Numbered from the stretch's first letter, positions 11,326 to 24,057 are shown. The stretch is DNA of 64,000 nt from Dillenia suffruticosa (GCA_033439265.1 JAVTVX010000034.1:9765001-9829000), one strand, 5' to 3'. The notes: a model not told the origin generated them from the sequence alone. Program-made: numbers and translations.

Positions 11326-12233
11326 TATGTATTTAATATTAAAATTTATGAATATGATAATTAATTTATTATTTTTCTCAAACAAAACATTTCTACTTTA
11401 AAAAATATTATACTTATAAAGAATAAAAAAAGGAAGAAAAGGGTATGCGATGGTTACTAAATGAACGCTTAATATTATACTTATAAATAGTATAGTGTTT
11501 GTAACTATTTATAACATAAATGCTAGATTTTTAAAAATGGTATAGAAAATGTAAATAGAGGAAATATAGGTGTTTTCATATTAAAAACACATAATCTATT
11601 CGTTTGGTGTTGGAATCCCTGCTCCTTTTCTTCTCAATGGTCCAATATTTTTTTAAATAAAATTTCACAAGTTCAAATCCGTGACAACCAACTAAATAAA
11701 GTTATAATATCTTTTTGTATCCCTTGTTATGATAATTAAAGCAACTTATTATTACTTTTTGATTAAATTCAGATTAATTTGATAAAATAATTTAAGGTTA
11801 CACAGAATTAGGGTATTAGTTTAGCTTGTTCTCATAAAAAATCTTTTTCTTTGGAAGTCAATTTCTAAGCGTTATTTATTTACTTAAATTTTGAAGGGTA
11901 TAAATGAAATATATAGAACTAATAAGAGACTATTCATAATTTTGAAAAACCCTAGCTTTCTTATGAAACAAAGTTCAGTCAGATTTTACCAAAAGAAAAA
12001 ATATGCTTTTCAGGAGGTGTTGGCCTTAAGATGGGTTCTATGTGGTCTGTGCTCATGGGTCAGAGGGCCTATGAGATACCGTCGTGAGGCGTATGGTTTG
12101 CCTTCTAATTTTGCTTACCAAGTGATGCACCTTGAGTCCTACATGGTCCAGAAGGGTGGGCCATATGGCCTTGAAAAATCAACAATCCAAGTAAACAACA
12201 GCCACAAGTTCTCCATCACAAGTTCTCCCAGAT
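11326..12233. other. AT-rich sequence, nothing certain
   Basis: An open frame of 151 codons (11891-12346, plus) overlaps the CT-rich tandem duplication at its end and has no recognisable domain. A B-box-like GTTCAAATCCG at about 11671 has no matching A box at a tRNA-like distance. Confidence 0.45.
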
Positions 12234-12690
12234 GGATAATCTCTCTGGAACACCCGGTTCTCTCTCACAGGTTTTCCCATCGACAGGTCTCTCCTCACTT
12301 TCTTCTCCGGCTTTCCTCCATCGTTTTGATTGACATTGAACAGTAAGCTTCTCCCCTCTGTTCTCATCCTTTGCGACTCTCTTTCTCTCTCTCTCTTCTT
12401 TTTCTTTTTCTTTTCCTTTAACAGAATTTTTGTGTTTACAAAGAATTGTTTCTTTTTTAAAACCACCTAAAGAGATCTCTTGAACACCCAGTTCTCTCTC
12501 ACAAGTTCTCCCATCGACAGGTCTCTTCTTACTATCTTCTCTGGACTTCCTCCATCGTTTTGATTGACATTGAACGGTAAGCTTCTACCCTCTGTTTTCA
12601 TCCTTTGCGACTCTCTCTCTCTCTTTTCTTTTTCTTTTTCTTTTCCTTTAACAGAATTTGTGTGTTTACAAATAATTGTTTCAAAAAAAA
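12234..12690 (+). repeat. Tandem duplication, about 234-bp unit
   Basis: The block with GAACACCCGGTTCTCTCTCA at 12248 recurs as GAACACCCAGTTCTCTCTCA at 12482. Both copies contain CTCCATCGTTTTGATTGACA, a CT microsatellite, a TTTTTC tract and CTTTAACAGAATTT. The composition resembles a 5' leader, including an acceptor-like TTTAACAG, but no coding region follows. The copia element begins 150 bp downstream. Confidence 0.85.
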
Positions 12691-12842
12691 TTTCCCCTTA
12701 CTTTTAGTAGATACTTTTGAAAAATTGCACAGTATAAGGCCTCTGAAGGTGCTGGTGGACTATGAGTCCAATCTAAACACCATCAAAATAGCACCATCAG
12801 TAAACAGATTTAACTAAAAAGTTGAAATTTTAATAGCCACAC

Positions 12843-13098
12843 TGTGGAATCGCTAGGTTTTAGAATACCTAACCGAATAATCTCCATCTTATTCATAAGA
12901 GGTGATGTGCCTCATCTATATATACAATAAGATAGATAAAGAACTAAGAAATTAACTCATAATTACTCCTAATTTACAGCTATAAAATAAGTCATAAAAT
13001 AAGATCCAAATCAATCATTCAAACACTATATTTATTTGCCTAAAATAAAGATTTCTAAGTAATAGGAAACATTCCTAAATAAATGTATCATTCCAACA
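12843..13098 (-). repeat. Left LTR (3' LTR) of the 4.06-kb copia element
   Basis: The 256-bp copy starts TGTGGAATCGCTAGGTTTTA and ends ATTCCAACA on the plus strand. It is bordered inside by the polypurine tract (plus strand CTCCCCCTCAAG). Confidence 0.93.
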
Positions 13099-13105
13099 CT
13101 CCCCC

Positions 13106-15518
13106 TCAAGTTGGAGTATAGATATCAATCATGTTCAACTTGGATAGAAGTTCTTCAAATCTGACTCGTGATAAGCCTTTGGTTAAGAAATCTGCAAGTT
13201 GTCCCTTGGATGTAATGTAGGGTATACACACAAGTCCTTCTTCAATTTTCTCTTTAATGAAATGTCTATTCACTTCTATGTGTTTAGTACGGTCATGATG
13301 AGTTGGATTGTGAGCAATACTGATTGTTGACTTGTTGTCACAGTACAGCAGCATAGGATTCTTACCTTGAAGTGAAAGCTCATCCATGATTCTTCTTAGC
13401 TATAGAAGTTCGCATATTCCTTGTGCAAGAGCTCGAAATTCAGCCTCAGCACTGCTTCTTGCTACCACTGATTGCTTTTTGCTCCTCCAAGTCATTCGGT
13501 TGCCCCATATAAATGTACAGTATCCAGTAGTAGACCTTCTATCACTAACTGACCCGGCCCATTCAACATTAGTGAATGCCTCTATCTTCCTTGAATCATT
13601 TTTCTTGAAAAAAAGTCCCTTTCCAGGAGTTCCTTTGAGGTATCTCAAAATACGTTGAACTGCTTCCAGATGTTCCTTATAAGGCTTATGCATAAATTGG
13701 CTGACCACACTGACGGCGTAGGCAATATCAGGTCGTGTATGAGACAGATAAATTAAACGTCCCACTAACCTTTGATATCTACCTTTATCAACAGGGACCT
13801 CTCCCTTCTTAGATCTTAACTTGTGATTCTCTTCAATTGGTGTATCAGCCGGTTTACTTCCTAGAAAACCTGTCTCAGACTGAGCAGGTCAATGATATAT
13901 TTCCTTTGTGACACATAAATCCCTTTCTTTGATCTAGCAACTTCCATACCAAGAAAGTATTCATAGGCCCGAGATCCTTGATTTCAAATTCTTTGGCTAG
14001 AACTTTCTTCATTCTTTCTCCTTCAGTTGTATCATCCCCTGTAAGTAGAATAACATCAACGTACACAATTAAGACTGAGATCTTCCCATCTTGAGACTTT
14101 TTGAAAAATAAAGTATGATTGGTTTGAGCTTGAGTGTAGCCATATTTCTTCACCGTTTTTTAGAAACGATCAAACCAGGCTCTAGGAGATTGCTTCAATC
14201 CGTAGAGAGATTTTTTCAGTTTGCAAACTGTGTTAGTGCCATAGACATCTACAAAACCAGGAGGAATATCCATAAAAAACTTCTTCTGTCAATTCTCCGT
14301 TTAGAAAGGTATTCTTGACATCTAATTGTGAAATCTTTCAGTCTAAATTAGCTGCAATAGAGAGAAGAACACGAATAGTGTTGAACTTCGCTACTAGGAC
14401 AAATGTTTCTTTGTAGTCTATCCCATAGGACTGTGTGTATCCTTTTGCAACCAAGTGAGCCTTGAATCTTTCTATTGATCCATCCGAATTATATTTCACT
14501 GTGAATACCCACTTACACTCCACTGTTTTCTTTCCCTTCGGTATTGACACACACTCCCATGTTTCATTTTTCTCCAGTGCTTTGATCTCCTCCATAACTG
14601 CTGCTCTCCATTCTGGAATACTCAATGCTTCTTGGATTGACTTGAGAATTGCTATATTGGTCAGATTAGTAGCAAAAGCCCGATAGGGAGGAGACAAACT
14701 GCTATAACACATGTAATCTGAAAAACGGTGAGACGTACAAGTTCATTTTCCTTTTCTAAGAGCAATAGGAATATCTAGATTCTCAACAAGTGTTGAATTA
14801 CTTTGATTTTCACAGGTGGCATGATGTGTAGGAGAATTCTGATTTGACGCATCATCAAGAACCGGTGGATCCAATGACTGGTTCTGCTCAAGTGTGTGAA
14901 TTCCTTCATTTTCCTTTCTTTTCCATTTCTCATAGACAAGTAATTTTGGACTTTGAATTTCCAATTCTGTTTTTTTAGTGATTGTAGTGGGTATTTTTTG
15001 GTCTGGAAGAGGAATATGAGTAGAAACGAGAGGCGTAAAAGGAGTAGGGTAACAATTGATAGGGCTGACTGAGTTTGATTGGTCTGAAGAAAGAGTAGGC
15101 AATGTATCCCAAAAATTACAAAAACTCTTCTGTGATCGTATTCTTCCCCTGAAGTGAGTTTTTAGTGAAGTAAGGCTGATTCTCAAAGAAGAAAACATCC
15201 ATACTAACAAACATCTTCTTAGTTTTTGGATCAAAGCACTTATACCCTTTTTTTGTCGGTGAATATCCAAGGAAAACATATTTGACAGCCCTTGGATCAA
15301 ATTTACTACGGTTATGAGAATGAATATAAACAAAGGAGGTACACCCAAATATCCTAAGTGGTAAATTGGTAATTAAGCGGTTTGTTGGATAGACACTTTG
15401 AAACACTTCTAGAGAAGTCTTGTATCCTAGAACCCGAGTAGGCATCCTATTAATGAGAAATGAGACAGTAAGAATAGCTTCCCCCCAAAAAGGTTTTGGC
15501 ACATTTGTGGTGAACATT
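13106..15518 (-). pseudogene. Copia pol remnant: integrase C-terminus, reverse transcriptase, RNase H
   Basis: On the minus strand, the integrase C-terminal part (15517-15116, starting MFTTNVPKPFWGEA, with FGCTSFVYIH and VFLGYS) is followed by a linker and the reverse transcriptase (14712-13875). That domain contains ECKWVFTVKYNSDGSIERFK and GYTQSYGIDYKETF. The catalytic motif reads YVDV at about 14052-14064 instead of YVDD, so one metal-binding aspartate is lost. RNase H follows (13765-13106), with RSSAEAEFRAL and YCDNKSTISIAHNP, ending MIDIYTPT. Frame changes and stops separate the blocks. The integrase catalytic core and protease that normally precede 15518 are absent. Confidence 0.9.
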
Positions 15519-15533
15519 AAGGATCTGGCAATC

Positions 15534-16550
15534 TCAAGTAAGTGTTTGTTCTTTATTGAGGGAAACTAGAGAATTTTCGGGTGTTGATTCTTCTAAACCT
15601 GTTTGAAGAGCTCTGTTAGTCACTTGATCAGATTGTTCATTTTTCAAATAAGGAGGCTTTTCATGCAACTTCCAGCAAGCTTCACGGGTATGACCAGGTT
15701 TTTTACAATGATCGCACCAGGGTCTGTTTCCCCTTTTTATTCCGAGTATCGTTACCTCCATTTGAGGTATTAGAGAATCGATTGCTTTTGGCTACCAGTG
15801 TTGATGATTCCGTTTCAAGAGTCTCTCGAGTTTCCTTTCCCAGCATAACGTTCTTTCTGCTTTCCTCCCTACGGACTTCGGAGAACACTTCCCGAGTGGA
15901 TGGCAAGATCTCACGTCCAAGAATTCTTTCACGAACCTCATCGAGATCATTATTCAGACGAGCCAAGAAAGCAAAAACATGCTCTTTTTCAATCATTCTC
16001 TTAAATATGACAGTGTCTTATGGACAATGCCATTCATAATCATAAAATAAATCTAACTCCTACCACAAGGTTCTAAGAGTATTGTAATATTGTAAAACAC
16101 TTAAATTACCTTGCTTTGTATTCCGAATTTGAGTAGAAATTTCATAAATCTTAGTTGAATTTCCCAGATCTGAGAAAGTCTCCTTTGCAGCCTCCCAGAT
16201 TTCTTGGGTGGTAGTAAGAAACATGTACGTCTTGCTGATTGACGGCTCCATTGAATTTATCAACCAGGACATGATTAGGGCATTCTCCGATTCCCATATC
16301 TCAATCACTTCAGGACCTTCCTCCGGTTTTTTCGTTACTCCAGTTAAAAAACCGATATTTCCTCGTCCTCTTATGAAGAGCTTGACTGACTCGGACTATT
16401 GGAGATAATTTTCTCCATTGAGTTTGTGGATGATTGGTTGAGTAGAGAGATTATCATGGGTCAAAAGATTGGTTTTTGAAGAAGAGGATCTCATTGGACT
16501 AGAATCAAGTATGTGGTCACCCACACTTGATGTGCCAGACATAGTGGCTT
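15534..16550 (-). pseudogene. Copia gag remnant with CCHC zinc knuckle
   Basis: The minus-strand frames 16308-16060, 15996-15703 and 15761-15534 together carry the gag of the element. The piece with NALIMSWLINSMEPSISKTY and TQEIWEAAKETFSD is the UBN2-type capsid region. LARLNNDLDEVRERILGREI follows, and the knuckle CDHCKKPGHTREACWKLH ends it. Gag packages the element RNA. Frame breaks lie near 16020 and 15720. The putative ATG lies near 16542 (MSGTSSVGDHIL), directly downstream of the primer-binding site in element orientation. Confidence 0.8.
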
Positions 16551-16638
16551 GTTCTAGAAATAATAGATGAGAATTGCTGCAGAAAAAACTGAGAGAGAAA
16601 AACTACGACAGGATTTTGATACCAGAAATGAGCCCAAA

Positions 16639-16650
16639 GCTCTGATACCA
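16639..16650 (-). other. Primer-binding site (initiator-Met tRNA)
   Basis: The minus strand reads TGGTATCAGAGC immediately after the 5' LTR, the standard site for initiator-Met tRNA in plant copia elements. Confidence 0.9.
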
Positions 16651-16906
16651 TGTGGAATCGGTAGGTTTTAGAATACCTAGCCGAATAATCTTCATCTTAT
16701 TCATAAGAGGTGATGTGTCTCATCTATATATACAATAAGATAGATAAAGAATTAGGAAATTAACTCCTAATTACTCCTAATTTACAGCCATAAAATAGGT
16801 CATAAAATAGGATCTAAATCAATTATTCAAAAATTACATTTATTTTCCTAAAATAAAGATTTCTAAGTAATAGGAAACATTCTTAAATAAATGCATCGTT
16901 CCAACA
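16651..16906 (-). repeat. Right LTR (5' LTR) of the 4.06-kb copia element
   Basis: This 256-bp copy is equal in length to the left LTR. Scattered substitutions between the two copies (for example GAATCGCTAGG against GAATCGGTAGG) indicate that the insertion is not recent. Confidence 0.93.
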
Positions 16907-16911
16907 CACAC

Positions 16912-18125
16912 AACGGAATGAGCTTTTCCACAGGAAACAGACGAAGTATCCCAGCTTGTGTGAAAGAAGACTCTGACTGAGACAACTGATTTCTAGGATT
17001 TCTCAATTGCAATAAGCATAGTAAAATATACTTATTGCCAAAGGCAAGGATTTAGTCTGAAAAATAACAAATTTACATAACAAGCATTGTCTTTGTTATT
17101 TTTCCCTCCAAACATTTAAAATTTGCAAATAAGCATTCGATATAATTAATATATCATTACCGTTATAATTTGCTTTTCAACAAAGGCTCTTTTAAGTGAC
17201 GAAAAACAGATATCGACTTCGGGCAATGAATATTAATAATGTTCCCAAATGACAAGCTAAGACACACATAAATAATATCAATCATGCATACATGTGCGCA
17301 CATGCACACACGCACACGCAATCGCAAACAATATTAACATGTTTTCTCTATAATTAACATATTAGCTAATGAGCAGTTCTTTCTATAGTAAAAGAAATCT
17401 AATAAGCAATTCGTACCTACGTAAAAGTTTCGTCTCTGAAGTGTCTTAGAAAAGTTTGATTGTGACTAGAGTCCAAGGGACTCGGAGAAAATCAGATACA
17501 TCACTGCAGCGAGCTAGTGAGAGAATAGTTATGTATCTTTGAAGTGTCTGAAAAGTGTCGCAGAAGGGTTTGATAGCAAACTATGACCTTTCCATAATTT
17601 GCTTTTTAATTGATCATTTCAATAGAAAAAGGTCGCTGGGCTCCATTCTCTGGAAATTAAAGTTAGCTTAATTTTAAATAATTATCTTATGTAAATAATA
17701 ATTAAAGATTTTGATCGAAAAATTTTATTTTACTTATAGAATAATATATTTTATTTACAAAAAAATATTTTTAATTTAATTAATTGATTTTGCATATAAA
17801 TAAAATATAAAAAAATTTAAATAAATTGAGATATTTTTCAAACACACCTTATTGTTATCCTTTTAGATTCAGATATGGAATTTAAAAAATTATTATTATT
17901 ATTATTAATTGGTTTTGATGAGGAAGACTTGACGGATTGTTATGAGAAAGAAGAATCAAAGACCGACCGATTAAATTAAGACTCACTTTGATGTTATACT
18001 TATTTTATCGGGAAAAAGTTGAGTTTAACAGAACTCAAAAGTTTGCATTTTTAGTTCATTTCATGGAGCATAATCGAGTCTCATTTCCCAAATTAACTTT
18101 TTGACTCGATAAAGGAATTATGAGT
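16912..18125. other. AT-rich intergenic sequence
   Basis: No gene recognised. A CA/TG-rich stretch (about 17284-17324) and an ATT microsatellite (about 17892-17907) are the only simple-sequence features. Confidence 0.5.
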
Positions 18126-18225
18126 TCCAGAGGCCTCTGCCCTACCTCATTTTTTTTTTAGTAAGAATTTGATCCTGGAATCACTATGTTAAGGAAGTGG
18201 GCTTTATACTACTAGGCTGTCCCCT
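18126..18225 (-). mobile_element. Possible SINE fragment, tRNA-like head
   Basis: On the minus strand, GACAGCCTAGTAGTATAAAG resembles a polymerase III A box. CCAGGATCAAATTC about 30 nt later resembles a B box, and a short A run follows. No target duplication was identified, so the call is tentative. A degenerate tRNA relic is an alternative. Confidence 0.35.
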
Positions 18226-18699
18226 TGGGGCGCCCTTCCTGTCTATCTATCCAGGGAATTATGACTCGATAAACATTTCATGGAACAATGAAAAATACAT
18301 GGCAAGTGTTTTATATTTTTGTTCCATTGAATTTAAACTTTTAATAAGTAAAATTATAAATCTACTAGTGAATAACTTAACGAGATTATAAATTCAGAAT
18401 ATTGCAATAGAATTACAATGATAAAGATTTTCATAATTGATGAGTTAATTAATAATAATTTAATTGGTATCAATTAAATAATTATTATTAATAATAATTT
18501 AAATTATTATCAAAATTATTATTAACTTCTGCCAAAATTATTATAATAAAAATTTAAGTTGTCAAAAATTTAATTTTTATTTCTGGAAATTTAATTTTTA
18601 TTAATTTTTTAAAATTTAATTAAAAAATATTAACATAAGAATAAGATTTAATAAATTCTCATTAGTGATGGAAGAGTTTTCCGACGAGGAGACTAAATG

Positions 18700-19028
18700 C
18701 AATTTTAAGTAATATAATCGATAATTTTGAAAATTTGCGTTAATTGTTAATTTAACTTATACTATAATTTATAATTGTATTATTTTTTAAAAAATTTATT
18801 TCGATAAATATAATTCATTTCCCTTTACTTTATGCTTCTTTTCTTCTTAACCTTAAGCACTTCAAACTCTTGTTTCTAAACATAAAGTGCTATCACTTTC
18901 TTCTCTCTTCCTCTATTTATTTGTTTTTCCCTTATTCGTAAATTTTTCTTTTTTTCCTTACTTATTGGTTTTACTTGGCTTGTTTCAATATCTTCTGCTG
19001 CTTATTTCCCACGCTGAAGAAACAAGAA
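18700..19028 (+). promoter_or_regulatory. Probable promoter and 5' leader of the NLR gene
   Basis: An AT-rich stretch with TATA-like ACTTATACTATAATTTATAA at about 18758-18777 is followed by a pyrimidine-rich tract (about 18830-19000, many TTCTTCTC and TTTTTC runs), typical of plant 5' leaders. There is no in-frame ATG between this tract and the chosen start at 19029. The exact transcription start cannot be read from sequence. Confidence 0.4.
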
Positions 19029-21578
19029 ATGGACTTGTCGAATGTTGTTGTTCCAATCATCTCGAAGCTTGTCGAGTTGGCAATCATACCCATTGGTCGT
19101 CAATTTGGCTACATGTTCAACTACTCCAGCAATCTTGAGAATCTGAGGGAAGGGGTTGCGGCGCTTAGAGGCACTGAAAGCAGGGTGGGTGCTCTTGTTG
19201 CCGAAGATGAAAGGAAAGGAAATCTCATCCATGATGATGTTCAGAACTGGCTTGCAGCTGTTTCTAAGCTCAGCGAAGATGTGGAGTGTCTTTTCCATCA
19301 GCAGGTGCGGTGTCTGGACCTCAAGTCACGTTTTTGGATGAGCAAAAAGGCTTATAAGATGAAGCTTCGTGTAGATATGCGCCAAACCCAAGGGGAGAAT
19401 TTCACGGCACATAAAGTTTCATACACTGCACCTCCTCCACCATTTTCTGCCATTTTTTCAGATGATGCGGTGCCTCTCGGATCAAGGGACTCAATTATGG
19501 TGGAGATTTTGGAAGCCCTGAAAAAGGATGATGTGAAAGTACTTGGCTTATATGGAATGGGTGGGGTGGGCAAGACCACTCTTATCCAAGAAGTGGCCAA
19601 GCAAGCTGAGGCAGAGAATCTTTTTGATAAGATATTGATGGCCGTGGTATCACAGGACCCAAGCATCAGAAATATTCAAGACCAATTTGCTAGTAAGCTG
19701 GGGCTCTCACTTGGAGATGACAAGGAAAGTGATACTGTAAGGGCTGGCCGGTTGCATGAAAAATTGGAGAAGACTGGTAAAGTTCTAGTCATTCTAGATG
19801 ATTTGTGGAAACATCTTGATCTTCAAGCTGTTGGAATTCCCAGTACCGACAAGCATAAGTGCTGCAAGATTGTGATCACAACTCGGGAAAAAGATGTTTG
19901 CGATCAAATGAATTGCAAAAATAATACTTTCTCTGTTATGGTTCTTTCTGAAGAAGAAGGATGGCACTTGTTCAAAAAGGTGGCCGGTGACTGTGTCACA
20001 TCTGCTGAAGTGGAACCTCTTGCGATTAAGGTAGCCAAAAAATGCGGTGGCTTACCTCTCGCAATAGCTGTGGTTGCTAGGGCATTGAAAGACAAAATGC
20101 CTATAAGGTGGAAGGATGCGCTTAGTCAACTGCGTGCTTCTGCTCCCAAAAACATCAAAGGATTGCACAACGATGTTTACTCCAGTCTGCAACTGAGTTA
20201 CGATTATTTAGATGGTGGGGAAATAAAGCATTTCTTTTTACTATTTTCTCTAATTCCAGGAGACTCTCCAGGAGACTCTAATATAACAATTGATTGGCCA
20301 ATGAGGTACGGTGTGGGATTAGGCCTGTTTGATCAAGCTGGTCTTGGTTGTACAATGCAAGAAGCAAGAGAGAAAGCTATTTCCTTCGTTGATATCCTCA
20401 AATCAGCTTGCTTGTTATTGAACGGGGATGATGAAGGACTCGCCCGTGTGCATGACGTGGTCAGGGACTTCTGCATATCATCAATTGCATCCAAGGGGCA
20501 ACAACATGTGTTTCTAGTAAAACGTGGTTGGGAATCGACAGAGTGGCCTGAAATTGATTGCTTTGCAGACTACACTGCAATTTCACTTGTTGACAATAAT
20601 ATCAAGCAGTTTCCTCATGGGCTAAATTGTCCAAAACTTAAATTTTTGATCTTTACTGGTAAACTGCAAGAAGTGAATATTGCTGATTCCTTTTTTGAGA
20701 CAATGAAGGAACTGGAAGTTTTGGACATATCTCGCGTGCATATTCGTTTGTTCCCACCATCACAGGGACTTTTGGGTAAGCTGAAGACATTGTGTCTTGA
20801 TGAATGTATCTTGGGAGAGATGGAAATAATAGGGAATCTAAAGGGTCTTGAGGTACTCAGCTTGTTTGGCTCTAGATTTATGGACAATAAGCTGCCAACA
20901 GGGATCTCACTGTTGACACGTTTGAGGTTACTTGATCTGACATTTTGTAGGAAGTTGTTGATTCCCTGCGGTATCTTATCAAATCTTTCTCGGCTGGAGG
21001 AGTTGTACTTGGAGAGCTTTGATGAATGGGAGAAAGAGAACGAAGAAGAATTCTACATTGAAAATAGTGGAAGAAGAGAGAGATATGCAAATATAAGTGA
21101 ATTGAAATCCTCGTCTCACAGCCTGACTACTTTGATGGGGATGCATGTAAAGGATGTCACGCTCTTTCCCAAAGATCTCTTCTTTCCAAAGTTGACAACA
21201 TTTCGAATTCAAATAGGTGATGACTTGGTCGATGATGAACATTATTCACACTCGAAAGCTGGATTGAAGGTGGATTTCAAGGGCAGCAGCATAGCTAAGG
21301 ACCATGGGATGTGCTTATTGATGAAAAAATGTGATTATTTACAATTGAGTCAAATCGGAAAGATGAAAAGAATTCTCTACCACTTCATCAGAGACCTCAA
21401 GATGTTAGTGGTGGAGAAATCGGACAAAATTGAAGAGATAATTATAAGTGAAGAACGTGAAGCCATACTCCCTCAATTGAAATACTTGCGGCTCTATCGC
21501 CTACCAAAGCTGGCAAGTTTTTGCAATGTGATGCAGAGCAGAAAACCAATACAAGCACAATCTCTCTTCAGTGATAAG
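19029..21578 (+). CDS. CC-NBS-LRR immune receptor, exon 1 (coiled coil, NB-ARC, first LRRs)
   Basis: This exon encodes the first 850 residues of an intracellular immune receptor of the coiled-coil NLR class, close in style to the RPS2 / At4g27190-like group. The start is ATG 19029 (MDLSNVVVPIISKLVELA); the same frame is open upstream but has only a TTG, which plants do not normally use. A coiled-coil region with a DDVQNWL motif covers about residues 1-130. The NB-ARC motifs are P-loop GMGGVGKTT (176-184), kinase-2 VLVILDDLW (252-260), RNBS-B KIVITTR (280-286) and CGGLPLAI (339-346). The usual MHD is VHD (474-476). LRRs begin at about residue 530. The exon ends in phase 0 at AAG before GTGTGT. 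The frame is open throughout. The family senses pathogen effectors or guarded host proteins; the ligand is unknown. Confidence 0.95.
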
Positions 21579-24057
21579 GTGTGTAACAAATGGCATTCTT
21601 TTATTACAATTTATGTGCTTCAGTTTAGTTTTTCTACTTCTATATTTTAACTTATCAAATGGAATTCAAATTGTGTCTCAAAATATTGGGAATTTATAAC
21701 CAATCTTAAAACTTTTTATAGCATTTGCATGAAAAAACCGGCTGAAAATAGTCTTTTGTATATTTTCAAGTTTTTCTAATTAAATTGGTATATAATGGCA
21801 TTGATTCTTTTTTACCTTTTATTGGCACTAATGAAAACTATTCTTCATATCTATTCTCATAACTTAATCATATATGAATAGATATTTTGTAACTCACAAG
21901 ATTAGTTGTTGAGATATGTTGTTTTCGTATTTATTAAGTGATGATGTGATGTGATTTATTTGTTTTGTCACTTTGTGCTTCATTTTATGAATCTATGTGT
22001 TATTTGATATGGCAAATGTAAAATTGGACATAAGAAACCTAGCCAAAGAAAAAAAAGAGAAGAAAAATTGACATGTGAAAAGATTATTTTGATAGTAACA
22101 TGAAATACTTTACTATGGCGGCCAAAAATTTTAATGCAGCACACTAAATCTAATTATATCAAAATTATCCAAAATGAGAAATGATATCTTTGTAAAGAAA
22201 GGGAAGACCAAAGCAATCTTGAGAATCTCCATTTTATGTATTTAACCAGAAAAATTCTTAAAATTTTTACCTAACAATCGGATTTCAAAGCTTCAAGATA
22301 GTACGAAGAGATATTTGTATTTATTTTCTAAAAAAATTAACCAAACCCCCACATGTAAACCTATGAAACTTAAACAAGGTCCCAACACCAACACCAGCAC
22401 CTGAAATATTATATTAAGTGTGCATAAATTCAGTATGATAAAGGACTTGATCTTATAACCTCCACTCTAATTTCCGTTTTATTTCTTGTGAAACAATATC
22501 CTCCGTTAAGAATAAATTCAAACATACTAGGAAATTAATAAACACAATAACAACAATCATGCCAACAATAAGAAAAAAGATAGACAACTATTTTTTGTAT
22601 GGTTCGATATCCTTTGTATACTATCACATAGATCTGAATTCCTTGTAGTGAGAATAATTTGAAATATACAGTAACAACCTATTTGAAAACTCTTTACCAT
22701 CTACAACATCTAAATAAAATCAAAGAACTGAAAAGATATTTCCTGCAATCATAATTTTAGTCTAGGCGCATAAATCTAATTGGATTAGGTATAGAATATA
22801 TATGCCTTTTTCTAAATGAAAGTAGTGTCTAAATAACAAACCTAAAAATATTCAAATGACGAAACTTTTCACCGAGGAACATACCTTCTTTTTCCTTTCC
22901 ATTACCATCTTCACTTTGCCAAATATTTTACTAAATTTGAGCAACAAATCAAATATCAATGACCACAATAAAAATTATAGAAAATCTATTGGCATTTGAA
23001 AATATAACTAATTATACACACAAAACCCAAATCAATCAATGATTATATACTTGATTTAAATAAATAGAAAATGGCACTATTTGAATTTGAAAGGTGATCT
23101 CTATTGCCTTACCTTGACACATTTTTTTTTTCTTTTCATAACTATGTTTACGTGGGAAACAATTTTTACACGGTGAGCTTTGTATCCATAACTTTAGGAA
23201 TTTAATAAACTTAAAAGAAATTAGTTTTTTAAGCATTATCGAGACGAAAGCAACATTCCCTACTCTTATGAAAAGAATTAAAATATGTACTTTCTTTCTT
23301 TCGCCTGTTCTAGAAAGAAATGAAAGCCATTTATGAAACGTTAGAAGTCCAGAGTCCAGACAAAAGCAACATTCCTTGATCTTCACTCTTATGAAATTGA
23401 TTCCCTTGTATGGTTTTTAGTTTCCTGTCTCTCTCTCTCTCTCTCACTCTCTCTCTCTTTCTCTGTCTCACAGATTTGACACTCAAAAACATGAATCATT
23501 CCTATTTCTAAAGCATGAAAGCCATTTTCAGAATATTCATTCTTTTTTATGTCGCAATTTTGCGTCACAAATTTGTGTTTTTGGTAGGGAAGGGTTTGAA
23601 ATTACTCTAAAAATTTACTAATGAAAGATTGGTTGATTCTTTTAAATAAATAATAATCTTTGTTAAATAGGCTATAAATACTTTAACAGAAAATGAAACA
23701 AGCATAGGTGTGAAAAATGACAAAGAGGGAAGACTTGAGTTTGACACGCGAATAAAAGCTTTTACCAATTAGGCAGTGGTAGTCCAAAAATACTCATATT
23801 TTTCTAACAAATAATTAGATAAAGAAGAAAAATTAAAAGAATCTATGGGCTAAAGATGAAAAATTGATAAAATAATCAGAAATATAAAAATAAATAAGCA
23901 AGTGCGAAAAAAAGAAAGTACATATTTATGTTTAAAAGTCTATAGCACAGGGGAGAGAGAGAGACACAGAGAATAAACTCAAAAGACACGGTGAGCTCTT
24001 CTCTAAATATTTGAAATTTTGCATGTCCGATTCTGATGACATCTAAAGTATAATATC
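21579..24057 (+). other. NLR intron 1, left part
   Basis: AT-rich intron sequence with no recognised gene. A CT microsatellite lies at about 23429-23468. The intron as a whole runs 21579-26429 (4.85 kb) and holds the LRR pseudogene and the pararetrovirus fragment. Confidence 0.7.

Larger units (their letters stand above)
12843..16906 (-). mobile_element. Ty1/copia LTR retrotransposon, 4064 bp, internally deleted
   Basis: Two 256-bp LTRs (12843-13098 and 16651-16906) begin TG and end CA in element orientation and are highly similar. The 5-bp target duplication CACAC lies at 12838-12842 and 16907-16911. The element reads on the minus strand: a primer-binding site for initiator-Met tRNA lies directly inside the right LTR and a polypurine tract (CTTGAGGGGGAG on the minus strand) lies next to the left LTR. 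Gag with a zinc knuckle, the C-terminal part of integrase, reverse transcriptase and RNase H remain. Protease and the catalytic part of integrase are missing. Many frame breaks rule out autonomous movement. Confidence 0.95.

Noticed and set aside
11660..11695. Possible tRNA gene at the B-box-like GTTCAAATCCG
   Set aside because: No A box, acceptor stem or cloverleaf can be drawn around it.
18975..19028. Upstream extension of the NLR frame by 18 codons
   Set aside because: The extension begins at TTG, not ATG, and lies in the pyrimidine-rich leader. The first in-frame ATG is 19029 and gives a family-typical N-terminus.
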